Shown here: piece by piece, positions 1 through 10,803 of the stretch | Layout of the letters: each line of letters opens with the position of its first letter | Numbering within the stretch: position 1 is the first letter of the stretch | NCBI GenBank assembly: GCA_016758965.1 | Contig: JAEPRB010000022.1 | Coordinates: forward strand, 124,001-188,000 | Reading direction: 5' to 3' | Source of the DNA: Circinella minor | Taxonomy: Eukaryota > Mucoromycota > Mucoromycetes > Mucorales > Lichtheimiaceae | Length of the DNA: 64,000 nt | Position numbers and translations under genes: made by a program | Notes under the pieces: model-generated | Seen by the model: only the letters and a program-made list of their open reading frames with translations | What the model was told of the DNA's origin: nothing | The model's database searches: none

Positions 1-1099
1 AATATGTTCATATTATTATTATTATCAATTATTATAATACATTATTTTTTTACACGAAAAACACAATCTTTATTATCAGGAACTTATCTGGTGATTGGTT
101 TTTTTTTTCTTTCTCTCACCCCCAAAATAACATCAATGATGCTGTGGCAACAAATTATTGCTACCTTAGAAACAAATTCTTATCAACTTGCATTTCAAGA
201 AATATAACCTTTGCAGTTGAAGTATCTAAATGACTCACACATATAATACCTTTCTTATTTAATTTTATGCAGAAAAAATTAAGTTGTTTAGAAGAGAGTA
301 GGGAGAGGAGTTTTTTTTTCTTTTGCGGGGGGGGTGTTGTTCAGATGTGGATAACTCTGAATCATATAACACATATCACCATAACCCGCATTTTTTTGTA
401 CACCAAAATGAGGTGTCCCGTTTTTTCTCAGCTGAGAAACAAAAAAAAAAAAAGAGCCATGCTAAATCAGTTGTGTGTAGATCATGTTTATATTTATTAC
501 CATTTTTATCTTTTACACTTTTAGAAAAAGAAAAATCCACTCAATTTGTGATTTAATACTGCAACCGATAACCATTCGCTTGAACACCTCTACACATACA
601 CATGTTATATTACACTCTTTTTCTACCATTACCAACTACCTATTATTGTTATTTAATAACAAAAACCATCTGTTCCATTTTGACAATTATTATTATCATT
701 GCTATGGTTTTTAGGGATAAATAATAGGATAAGAACCTTTTTTTTTTTTTGCCTTTAGTAATAGATGATTAGCCAAATTTATCTACATGAGATAAATAAC
801 AATATTATATTATATAAATCTATTGTTTCACTCTTGAGATTGAAAACATTTTACTTCTTTCCCATGAAAAAGGTGAAGCTTATAGAACCCAATGTATATT
901 ACTTTTTATTAAAAACCCGAGTTTTTTACTCGGCAATACATTTTAGGTAAATATGTGCTTACATTTGTGTAACATTGCTTTTAAAAGTCCCTTTGACTCC
1001 TTCTATTGTGTGAAAAAAAATTAAAAAGGAACTTTTTATTTTTTTTTCTTTCTCTTCTTCGTCTTAGCTTGTCCTCACCATTGTTTATTATTTCAAAAT
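1..1099. other. gene-free left edge
   Basis: This stretch is AT-rich with homopolymer runs. A plus-strand frame to about 207 ends in a plausible C-terminal sequence (WQQIIATLETNSYQLAFQEI then stop), so a terminal exon of a gene lying outside the window cannot be excluded. No conserved domain is visible. The pyrimidine-rich tract at about 1036-1080 is probably leader or promoter of the next gene. Confidence 0.4.
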
Positions 1100-1756
1100 A
1101 TGGTTAATGAAGTATTTGTATTCAACAATGGTGTCAAATTGACAGCAATAGCATTGCCATTATTACTTGCAGCCGAATATCGTAAATCCCGTAAAGGTCG
1201 TTGGATTTTTAAGCCATTGGCTTCCCTTGGTTTTCTTTTGTCAGCAGCTGCAAATCACCAAGATACGGCTTCTCCGGCATTCTCAAAATATATTTTACTT
1301 GGATTGGGTCTTGGAGCAGTTGGAGATGTATGTTTAATCCCTAAATCTGGATTTTTACCTGGCCTGGGTAGTTTTCTTGTTGGTCACTTGTCATTAGCCT
1401 ATGCTTTCACGGTGTATGGTATGGACGCCTCGTATGGATTAGCAGGTTTGGCAGGTACCGGCGTCATTGGTGCAGTAGTTGCTCGATGGTTGTTACCTAA
1501 AGTCAGAGACCCTGTTATGCGTAAGGCTGTGCTCGGTTACATGTTAGTGATTACTGGTATGGTGGTTACTGCTACTGCAAGTCTTCCTCATACCCCAGTA
1601 CCGCGTCACCAGTATATTGGTGCCCTCATGTTTTATTTGTCTGACTTATTTGTCGCTCGTGAAGAATTTGTTACCAAATCCATTTGGAATTCATGGATTG
1701 GATTGCCTTTATATTACGGTGGTCAACTTTTACTTGCTGGTACTCTTGTTCAATAA
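1100..1756 (+). CDS. YhhN/TMEM86-family membrane protein (lysoplasmalogenase-like)
   Basis: An intronless 218-residue frame with about seven to eight hydrophobic segments and almost no soluble domain. The length, the segment pattern and the central GLGAVGDVCLIPKSG loop with an acidic residue in a glycine-rich context fit the YhhN family. Its animal members TMEM86A/B hydrolyse the vinyl-ether bond of lysoplasmalogens in the endoplasmic reticulum. The first ATG after a pyrimidine-rich leader was taken as the start. Family membership is the solid part; the substrate is not shown by sequence, and fungal YhhN proteins are poorly characterised. The gene stands alone, with more than 1 kb free downstream. 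Confidence 0.8.
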   Translation: MVNEVFVFNNGVKLTAIALPLLLAAEYRKSRKGRWIFKPLASLGFLLSAAANHQDTASPAFSKYILLGLGLGAVGDVCLIPKSGFLPGLGSFLVGHLSLAYAFTVYGMDASYGLAGLAGTGVIGAVVARWLLPKVRDPVMRKAVLGYMLVITGMVVTATASLPHTPVPRHQYIGALMFYLSDLFVAREEFVTKSIWNSWIGLPLYYGGQLLLAGTLVQ

Positions 1757-3022
1757 TTATAATGGTTTTACTTTTAATTCTAATTTATTCTCAAATATAT
1801 TATACCATAACTATTACATAATAATCATAAATAATAATAACGAAAACAACACTATAATAATAAAGAATATCGACAAAAAAAAGTACACAAAACATTAATG
1901 CTTGTAATCCCTCACCCCTTTGCTCAACTATCTTGTCTTTTTCTGGCAACTCGTTTGTTTCGAAAAGGGACTCGCAGATTTTATTTAATAACTGGATCAC
2001 AAGAACAATATGCGTGTAACCTTTGACATGTGAATTAAGTATTTTTTTGTTCACGCAAAGGAATCCCTGTAAAAGTCGACATAACAACTTCTACAAGCAA
2101 TCAATTCCATACGTACTACATATTTTTTTAAGTCTAAAAAGAATTTTATATGTTATACAGATAATGTAAAAATTACTGAACATTCAATAATCCCTATATA
2201 CACTAGTAATGTGGCACATTAACACTGAGCTGCCTATACGCAAGAAGAAAATATAACATATTCAGCACAGAAAAAAAAAAGTTAGAAGGGAAGAGATACA
2301 GCATAATTGATTGAATTTAACATATATGATATCAATATATTTATAGTGGTATAAAGTACTTTTTGTTAGATAATAAATAGATGTATTATATAGATATATA
2401 TTAGCGTTGAAAGAAAGTTCGTATTAGTATAATTAATAACCTGTTTCATCTAGAAAGAATTCCAATATCGATGTTGTGTTGAAGCCTATATAGCATTTGT
2501 GGGAGTCTTTATCTTTTCTGATGTACGTATATGTAATCCAGGTTAGTATTATTATTTTTTGCTCCCGAATTCAAAGCGTTTATAGGTAAAAAAAACTGTA
2601 CCTATTTTCATTTTATTAATAAATTCCAATTCTCCAGTTCGCTGAATAAATGGCTAAATAGCTTTATAATAAAATACTGATTTTATAACGTGCATTTTTG
2701 ATGATTATCATATGCATAAAAACAGCCCTTTACTAGGGTAATCATCATACTATAAATTGAACAAAAAAAAAGTTACGACACCATTTTTTTTCAGGATGAT
2801 TCACAGCTTGATGGTATAAAATATATTTCCACTCTACTATAAGGAATATTATTATGAAGTAAAGCAATCAATGATGAAAATTGCATAAGTTTTCCTTTTT
2901 TGACAACCGAGAAAATTCAAGTGGCTTGTTTTTTAAAGCAAGAGAAAAAGCTGTGCTTTCTGCTCTATATAATTCATTTTTCTTGATTTCAAACCCTTTC
3001 TTTTTTTTATTTGAAGAAGAAA
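1757..3022. other. intergenic, no gene seen
   Basis: AT-rich spacer with short poly-A runs, between the YhhN gene and the Ipi3 gene. A minus-strand frame at about 1800-2087 has ordinary-looking residues near 1900-2000 but no domain, no splice support and an isoleucine/tyrosine-only tail, so I do not call it. Confidence 0.5.
2966..2973 (+). promoter_or_regulatory. TATA-like box upstream of IPI3 homologue
   Basis: TATATAAT lies 50 bp before the ATG at 3023 and is followed by a pyrimidine-rich stretch. The position suits a short 5' leader. TATA-like strings are common in this AT-rich DNA, so this is suggestive only. Confidence 0.3.
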
Positions 3023-4775
3023 ATGTTTAGCGAAGTCGCCATTTCATCCTCCAACACCGATTCAACCATTTACGTTTGGGATATTCGTTCGGGATCAACT
3101 TTGTTTTCATTCAAACAATCAACTAGCAACAAAGCATGTTTTACAACAGTTCCAAAACCCAACTCCGGACTACAAACTGGCGCGATCTTGACAGCACAAA
3201 CCGATCGAGCCGTTCTTAATGTATATCAATGGCAACGCGATCAAGTATTACATAAAATGCCCATGCCTGAAAAATTAGTTAGCGTAGCTGCTTCCCATCG
3301 TGGAGATTTAGTTGCTGGTGGTACTGCTTCTGGTCGTGTATTTTTATGGCAAGTCTCGACGGGTTTACTTTTAAAAGTATATGAAGCTCATTTCCGTCGC
3401 ATTACAAAACTTGTGTTCAGTGGTGATGATGCGACACTTTTAACAGCAAGTGAAGACGCCACAGTTCATGTTTGGCTTGTAGGTAGATTATTAGAACACG
3501 TTGGTGGTAATCAAGATGATGATGGTACAAGTAGCAGTTCACGACCGGCACCTTTGTTTTCTTGGTCAGATCATACATTACCAGTGACAGATATGTACAT
3601 TGGCTCGGGTACTATGGCAACAGCACGCGTATATACATCCAGCATGGATAATACAGTTAAGGCATGGGATCTTGCAACTGGAGAGCTTTTGACAACATTT
3701 TTGTTTCCGAAACCAGTGTCTTCGGTAATTGCAGACCCATCAGAAACAAAGCTTTTTGCAGCTTGTGAAAACAAGATTTATCCAGTTGAATTGTATCGTC
3801 GAAGGCATGATAAGACATATAATGCAGATATTTCTGAAAGCACTGGTGGTATGGCTAAGGTTGAATCCACCGGAATTAGAGCAGTAGAAGCACCTAGCAG
3901 CGGTTCCACATCCAGCAGTCAAAATGAGGGCCCTGTATTCGCAGATCACAGGTAAATTTTGGTGGCACTACTACTGAGAATGGTGGGGAAGAAAAAAGAA
4001 AATAGAATTAATTGTATATATGCTTATTATATAGTGGAGCCGTGACTTCATTAGCATTATCATTCGATGGAAGTTTATTGATATCTGCATCCGAAGATGG
4101 AAACTGTATAGTATGGGATGTTACTAGCAGACAACCTTTGCGCAAATTTGAATCACATAAAGGATCTATTACACACGTCAGCTGTATATTACGACCCTCT
4201 GAACTTGTTACTGGTAGTAACATTAGCACATCAGTACCTATGCCATGGAAAACCTTTAAACGAACATTGGCAACTGAGGAGGAAGAGCAACGAGCAGAAT
4301 CATTCCAGTTAATGATGGATACCCAATCGGTAGGCATTATAGCATTATTATTTATTTCGCACCAAAAAAAAAATCACTAACTTTTTTTATTATAGGATTT
4401 ACAACGTCATCAACAATTATTAGAACCAGGAGTATGTACTTCATCTATTGCACCAAATTCAGAATCCATTCATTCAATTCGAAGTTCTGTAAAACAATTA
4501 AACGTAAGGAATAAGAAAAAATTACTATAACCACAATAATAATATGCGATTATTATTTTTCGGTAAGTATTCTAACAAAAGAATTATAGGAACCTGGATC
4601 AAATAGTGCATTGCAAAACAAGGTTTCTGCCTTGGAAGACGAATTATCAAGACTTTACCAACATCATAAAAAGGTTAAATCACTTCAAGACAATATACAA
4701 AATACCATTGTAGATCAATACATGACCAAACGTCGAAAACTATCATCCTCATCCGCTTCTTCCGAACAAAATTAA
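3023..4775 (+). CDS. IPI3: Ipi3/WDR18-like WD40 pre-60S ribosome assembly factor
   Basis: Four exons (3023-3951, 4035-4329, 4396-4503, 4590-4775) encode 505 residues. WD repeats end in IYVWDIRSG, VFLWQVSTG, VHVWLVGRL, VKAWDLATG and CIVWDVTSRQ. The C-terminus is a short coiled coil (NKVSALEDELSRLYQHHKK) with a basic, serine-rich end. This layout, and the N-terminus that opens directly into a blade (MFSEVAISSSNTDSTIYVWD), match Ipi3/WDR18. In yeast Ipi3 joins Rix1/PELP1 and Ipi1/TEX10 on nuclear pre-60S particles and works with the AAA ATPase Rea1. Introns are 66-86 nt and all splice phases agree. The gene is convergent with the kinase gene, with only 123 bp between the stop codons. Confidence 0.88.
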
Positions 4776-4898
4776 CAATAACCAAAAACAAAATTGTATT
4801 TTCCTTTTTTATTATCAATAATAATAATAATTTGTAATATTGTATATATATATAATAGTAATAATATAAAAAGAATAATGTGATCATAATAATTATTA

Positions 4899-7400
4899 TT
4901 ATAACTTCAACTCAGTCAAGATGCTACTACAAATGTTTTTATATTCCCACGAATTACCACTAATCCGCCTAAATTGCAAACCATGCATACCCAGAAGCCA
5001 AGGGACTTTAACAATGTATATCTCAAAGCAAACTGATTGATGTTGCTTGCATTCAAATTGCCCTCGAGTTTCACACCATTCCATGCTCATGTTATCGAGG
5101 ACTTGGATAAGATCTTTACGGATCGTAGCTGGTGATTTTGTGGATGTGGTAGTCATTGAGAATAGACCTTTCAGGTATACAGGACGTACATATTCATCTG
5201 CACGCGTTTCGACGGCAGTGGTATTATTATTTCCGACGCCACTGTTGCTATTAGTGTTATTGTGGTTGACAAGATTATTATTATTATTGTTATTACGAGA
5301 AAACAAGGTACTAAGTTTTCGAGAAAGAGCATGCTGATGGATTTCTGTTGAAGAGGATGGTTTGGGCTGCGTATCTTCAAGTGTAATAATAGGTGCATGT
5401 GATTTTGCCTTTTGATGCCCTCGTCCATTACGTTTATTATTATTTGGGGATTTAAGAGTTGAAGGTGGTGGGGTTGGAGGTAGAAGTGTTGCGCTTGCCA
5501 AACTAGCACTTTTTTGATGATGAAACCTACGAGGTCTCGGTTGTTGAGATGATGACATTGCTGTTGATAATTTAGTCACATGTGTTGCATCGGCAGACGA
5601 TGGCTCGCATTGGTATTGTGAGGACCGTTTTGTTTGTGCAGTATTACTCCTGTTTGTATTATTATCACTATTTGTGTTTTCTGTAACATAATGGCTATTA
5701 TCCACTACTTCTTCACGTTCCATACGTTCCTGAACAAGATGATATATTGAGACCAATGGATGATAGGCATCTGGAATGGATTGTGGATCATCTTTTGGTA
5801 TAGGATGAGATGAAACATTGTTGCTATTATCATTATTATTACTACCACCATTACTTAACATTGAAAAAAAACCTGAACTACTGGCGCTACTGGTGCTGCC
5901 ATTCCGACTATGTGATGCAGATGATGCAGAACGTTGGTTGCGTAATTTTGTGGCTTCTTGAAACTGTTTGGATAAAATGATCTGTTCCAACTGCTCTTTG
6001 ATTTCTTGTTCTGTACCGAATTTAGTAAATACTGTCATACGACGTATAACAGACATATCAAGAGGTAAAGTTAAAGGCTGTCTACTTGATGGTAAATGGT
6101 TATCAACTGGCCCATCATAACCCCGTATCATCCATGAATGAACCATAATTTCTGATACTCTGGCGCGATGAGAAGGATTTGTAGCCAAAACTTTGCCAAG
6201 TAAATTTTTACATTCTGTAAAGAAATATTAATGTAAGATAATATTTATATATAGATAGTAAAATTTTGAATAAAAAAATATTACAAACCTAGCGTCAAAT
6301 GTGACGGATATTCTACAGCTCCACGTTTTATTTTTTCATGTAAAGTTTGAGTACTTTGATCATCAAAAGGAACTTTCCCACAAACGAGAACATATAAAAC
6401 AATCCCAAAACTCCAAACATCCGCTGCAGGTCCACTGTAAGCTTTTCCATTTAGAAGTTCAGGGGCGGCAAAGTAAAGAGAACCACAAAATGTTGAAAGG
6501 AGTGAACTAGTCGAGAACAAGTTGGAGAGTCCAAAATCAATAATTTTGACATGACCGGTACGTGAAATTAAAATATTTTCGATTTTTAAGTCTATGATTT
6601 TAGTTATATCAGAACAAATCTAACAAAATGCCGACTTTTTACTCCTTTTTTTTTATTCTTTGTTTATTTGTTTGTCTGTTTATTACCTCGATGAACAATT
6701 GAATTACGATGACAATAATCTATTTTTTTTTGCATGAATAAGTGAACGGAACGAGAGCAAAAAAAAAAAAAAAAAAAAAAAAAAACAAAAAGATCACTTT
6801 CTTTATTTACCTAATGCACTTATAATTTGTCTTGCGAATCGTCTTGCATGTTTCTCTTTCAGTTTACCATGGGAAATAATATAGTCTAATAATTGGCCAC
6901 CACTCACGTATTCCATCATCAAATAATAATAATAATCATCCAATACAATGGGTGTGTTTAAATTAACAATATATGGATGATGTAATAATGATAGTATGTT
7001 GGCTTCTCGTAAGATACGTTCTTCACGATGTTCATCATCTTTTGATCCATGACGACGAATAATTTTGACAGCTAACTAAAGGCATATAAAGCCATTAGAT
7101 ATAAAATGTGTAAATAAAAGTGAAATTTAGGTCGTACAAGAATAGTGAATAAATAATTACCTTTTTATGCGAATCATTTTGATGTACAGCCAACTTGACT
7201 TTACCCATTCCACCTGATCCTAAAGTTGAAGTGAAACTATATTCACCAATACAACGCTTAGATTTGACTCGGTTGCCATTATGTTTACCATGATGTTGCT
7301 TATTAATGGAATGATCAATGCCATTGTCATTAGAGATAGTAGACGATTCAGATGCTGGAGACCAAACTACCGCTTTGCTATCAACCAATTCTTGTACCAT
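4899..7400 (-). CDS. KIN1: Kin1/MARK-family Ser/Thr kinase with C-terminal KA1 domain
   Basis: Five exons, read right to left (7161-7400, 6811-7075, 6687-6719, 6289-6591, 4899-6214), encode 718 residues. The kinase domain runs from about residue 55 to 315: glycine loop [15 protein letters not shown] at 178-180 followed by LKIEN, DFG at 198-200, and the APE-type [15 protein letters not shown] long Asn/Ser-rich linker follows, then a C-terminal KA1 domain ([18 protein letters not shown]). This is the architecture of yeast Kin1/Kin2, S. pombe kin1 and MARK kinases, which act at the plasma membrane in polarity and exocytosis; KA1 binds acidic phospholipids. Exon 3 is only 33 nt and carries the start of the catalytic loop. 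The intron before it holds an A27 run, and an (AT)17 tract sits 20 bp upstream of the chosen ATG. Confidence 0.9.
6759..6785. repeat. A27 homopolymer inside a kinase intron
   Basis: An uninterrupted run of 27 A on the plus strand (T on the coding strand) lies in the intron between exons 2 and 3 of the Kin1-like gene. It could be polymorphic in length. Confidence 0.9.
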
Positions 7401-7415
7401 ATAGAAGAAACTATA

Positions 7416-7420
<5 letters not shown>

Positions 7421-7454
<34 letters not shown>
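7421..7454. repeat. (AT)17 microsatellite in kinase 5' region
   Basis: Seventeen perfect AT units begin 20 bp upstream of the Kin1-like start codon, so they lie in the promoter or 5' leader. Confidence 0.9.
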
Positions 7455-7458
<4 letters not shown>

Positions 7459-7965
7459 AGAAAAAAGAAAAAAGAAAGAGAAGTATTCAATTGAGAGGGA
7501 GGGACAGTTTTTTTATGCAGGGTTACGTTAACTAATTAGGTAAGTAAATTGCATATATTAAGTAATTTAATATAATAAAAAAAAAACAATTGTTTATTAT
7601 GAAATGATCAGAAAAATAAACTACAAAGGAAGAAAAAGAAAGAAAAAAAGTTGATTGTTATGGGCGTAGAGTGAAATAAAAGGTAAAAAAAAAAGGTAAA
7701 AAAAAAGGGGGAGGGTTAGGAGAGTAAAGTGTGAATATGTTGTGTGCTTGAATATGTAAAAAGTGTTGAGCAAAAAAGAAAAAAAAATGAGAAAAGTTGC
7801 TAATAAGAAAAAATCAGGAATGGGTAAGTGTTATATAAATGAAGACGGAAAGACGAGTGTGAATGACAATGATAATAATATAATAATAATTCACTAATTT
7901 CTCATAATAACAATCTTCGATCACTTTTTTTCTTTTTTTTTAAGTATATTCTGTTTTTTTTTCGT

Positions 7966-10803
7966 TTAATGCTGTCCGTAATAAGAAGATCCTGATTGCG
8001 GAGGATAACCTTGTGAAGATGGAGGATAACCAGAATAATACGATTGTGATGGAGGATAACCTTGTTGAGCATATGGCTGTTGCTGTTGCTGCTGCTGTTG
8101 TTGTTGGTAATAATCGCCTTGCACTGGCGGATACCCGCCGCCATAAACAGACGATGTGGGAGGATATCCACCAGCCTGAGAGTATCCAGCCTGTTGTGCA
8201 GCCATTGTGGGTGTTCCATACGTATATGCTTGCTGCTGTTGATGGCCAAGTGACACTTGACTACCATTGAGGTCGCTGAGTCCGTAAGGATTAGGAGGTG
8301 CCAAGCCCGCGGTAGGTGGGGGGATCATTTGTGAACCACCAGGATATTCTAATTGGTTCTCTGGTGTTGCCCCATATGAATCTGATGCATCGAAAGATGA
8401 TGTAAAGACGAACGTTTTATCACGAATAACACATTCAATTTTGATTTCTGTCAAACCAAAATACATCCGAATAGTCATGTTGACCTTATCGCCCGGCCGA
8501 ACACCATCCAATGTAGGCATACGAATCGGGAAGTGACCAACTTTTTTAATAAGCTGGTGTGTAGTTAGGCGTGGAGGAGGTCCTTCACCGTCAAATGCAA
8601 ATAGATCTAGACAAAATTTAACAAATAAAATAAATTAATATCAAATAGTAATACATTGATTAATTAAAAAATTGTTCATAACAAGTCCATTCCCTCTTAC
8701 TAACTCGTTTTTTAACAAAAGAGAACTAAAGACAAAAATCAGAAGAAAAACTCACCGGAGTCTGTATCGTTAGGGTAACTAATGACAAAGTTTTTGGATA
8801 CACATTCATCCACTCGCACACTTTGTCCCTTTTGTACGTAAACACTGAAACGTTGACGACAATACGTTTTTTGATCCACACCCACTACTGAATATTCTGG
8901 AGGATCAAGTTCCTTGTTAAACAACATACGTGTTTCGACACCATAAGTACGACGAGATACACGTTCAGTAACAATTTGAGGATTCAAACCAAAGTAAACT
9001 GCACCACGAACAACGGCCAATTCACCTCTTGGAGGAACACCAATCATACCAACACGATTTGCAAATACTTCTTCAACTCGGCGAAACAGATAGTTGGATT
9101 GACCGAAACCTCCGACAAGGAAAATAGCTTCCAAATTGTTTGGTGATTGTACCAATTGACCTTCAATTAATTGAAGTACTTGCTCAATAACGGGTTCAAA
9201 GACTTGCTCTCTCAATTCAGTTGCTGGAAGACATAATGAACCGTTTTCAAGACCAATACTTTCATCAGTTAGATCACCCAAACCCATAGAAGCAGGAAGA
9301 TCCAGGAAATGATCTTCGTACCCATCAAATTCGGGCTAAACCATAAAACTGTGTAAGATACTAATAATAGTAATTTCCCTTCTTGGCTCTCTCCTCCTCT
9401 TTTCCCTTTTTATTTACCTTGATAATATTAACAAAGGTGTCCATGATATGTTCCATGGCTGAATCATTAATACTTCCAAAATGATAGAATTTATGTTTAA
9501 TATATTCACGCATACGTAAATCTAAGAAGCCTGAACCACATGAACCACCATGACCATTTGTTACTTCTTTTAAAGTTCGTCTAATCAAACCCAAAAATAA
9601 AATAAAAAAGGACATGTGAGCTCATTTAACATTATATTTTTTAAATATATATCGAAAATATAGCCTCCGTTCCTCTTTCTTACCTTCCACCTGTTTGTTG
9701 ATCAATCTCAAATACAATCAAATCTACAGTACCACCACCAGCATCACAAATCATAAAGCGTTGACCGTGGACTAAATTGAATTGTTCTGACTTTTTCTCA
9801 CAGTAAAGTGCTGCAGCTTCTGGTTCGGAAATAAGCATAAGACGTTCAGGATGGTCTCCACGTTGTACAAGGCCTGCACGAATAGCAGCTTCACGCATAG
9901 CCGCCTTGGCATGGTCACTCCACATGGCTGGAACTGTCAAACACTACATATTGTTATTGTTGTTGCCATGATACCATCAGTATATTTTCTTAATCATGCG
10001 CTGGAAGGAAGGTTATCATAAAAGTCAAAAAAAGATACTTACGTAACGGAATTTGCTTTGATCATAGTTACCAGCGAAACCTTTTAATAACTCGGTACAA
10101 ACGTGTTGATGGAAAGCACCCATATAATCCGCGATAACATCGATTACCTGAAGGTTATTAGGTAATGCTTCCTGCTGCAAATGTTCGTCAAGGTAAAGTT
10201 TGAACTTGGACAGCAAAAGAAAGTCAACACTATTAGGCTTCATTGCTTGGCGGCGTGCACCGTGACCCCAATCCACGAGTTGTGTTGATCCTTTTCTGTA
10301 CAGTGATAATGTAGGTGTCTAAGAAAAAAAATAAAACCAAACAAATGTATTAACGTCTCTGTTTTTTTGTTGTTGTTAGGATATGCATCGTATATAAATA
10401 TATAGTAACGAAATTACCTTGGGGTAAACATGATTGTTTTGCTTTGGCCTAGATTATTAAAATATATAACAATTAAATAAGATAAATAAAATAAAATAGA
10501 AATTAACTAAACAATGAAAGAAACTTTATAACACTCTAGTTTTTTAAAGAAAACGCTAGTTACCACTTGACGATATCGATTACTTCTTCGTTTTGTGCGA
10601 ATGCGTAGCAACAGCCCGAAAAGGTGGTACCTTTTTTAGATGGAGTATTATAAAAAATCAAAGGTTAAATACAACTTCCTTTTTTTCTTCTTGTTTGTTT
10701 ATAAGAAAAAATTGCAAAACAATAAGATCGAAAATATACCAAAGTCAATGCCGACGATGACGGGGTAGTCAGCATAGTTGAATCCGGAAGATGAGGGCTC
10801 CAT
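7966..10803 (-). CDS. HSPA12-like Hsp70-fold ATPase with Q/Y/G/P-rich tail
   Basis: Eight exons, right to left (10740-10803, 10564-10630, 10418-10448, 10043-10318, 9684-9943, 9418-9580, 8756-9335, 7966-8606), encode 693 residues. The N-terminus has the phosphate-1 motif VGIDFGTTFSG; the middle has CDAGGGTVDLIVFE (phosphate-2) and FLVGGFGQSNYLFRRV (adenosine loop). Such proteins keep the actin/Hsp70 nucleotide-binding fold but have a divergent C-terminal half, as in human HSPA12A/B (about 675-690 aa). The last 130 or so residues are low-complexity: repeated GYPP, YSGYPP and PYAQQGYPPS units with a run of glutamines from CAG/CAA repeats. A C-terminal EEVD is absent, so co-chaperone TPR binding of the Hsp70/Hsp90 type is not expected. 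One exon is only 31 nt. Confidence 0.88.

Noticed and set aside
1800..2087. 95-codon minus-strand frame after the YhhN gene
   Set aside because: It ends in an Ile/Tyr/Val string from AT-rich DNA, has no domain and no splice partner, and lies in the expected 3' region of the upstream gene.
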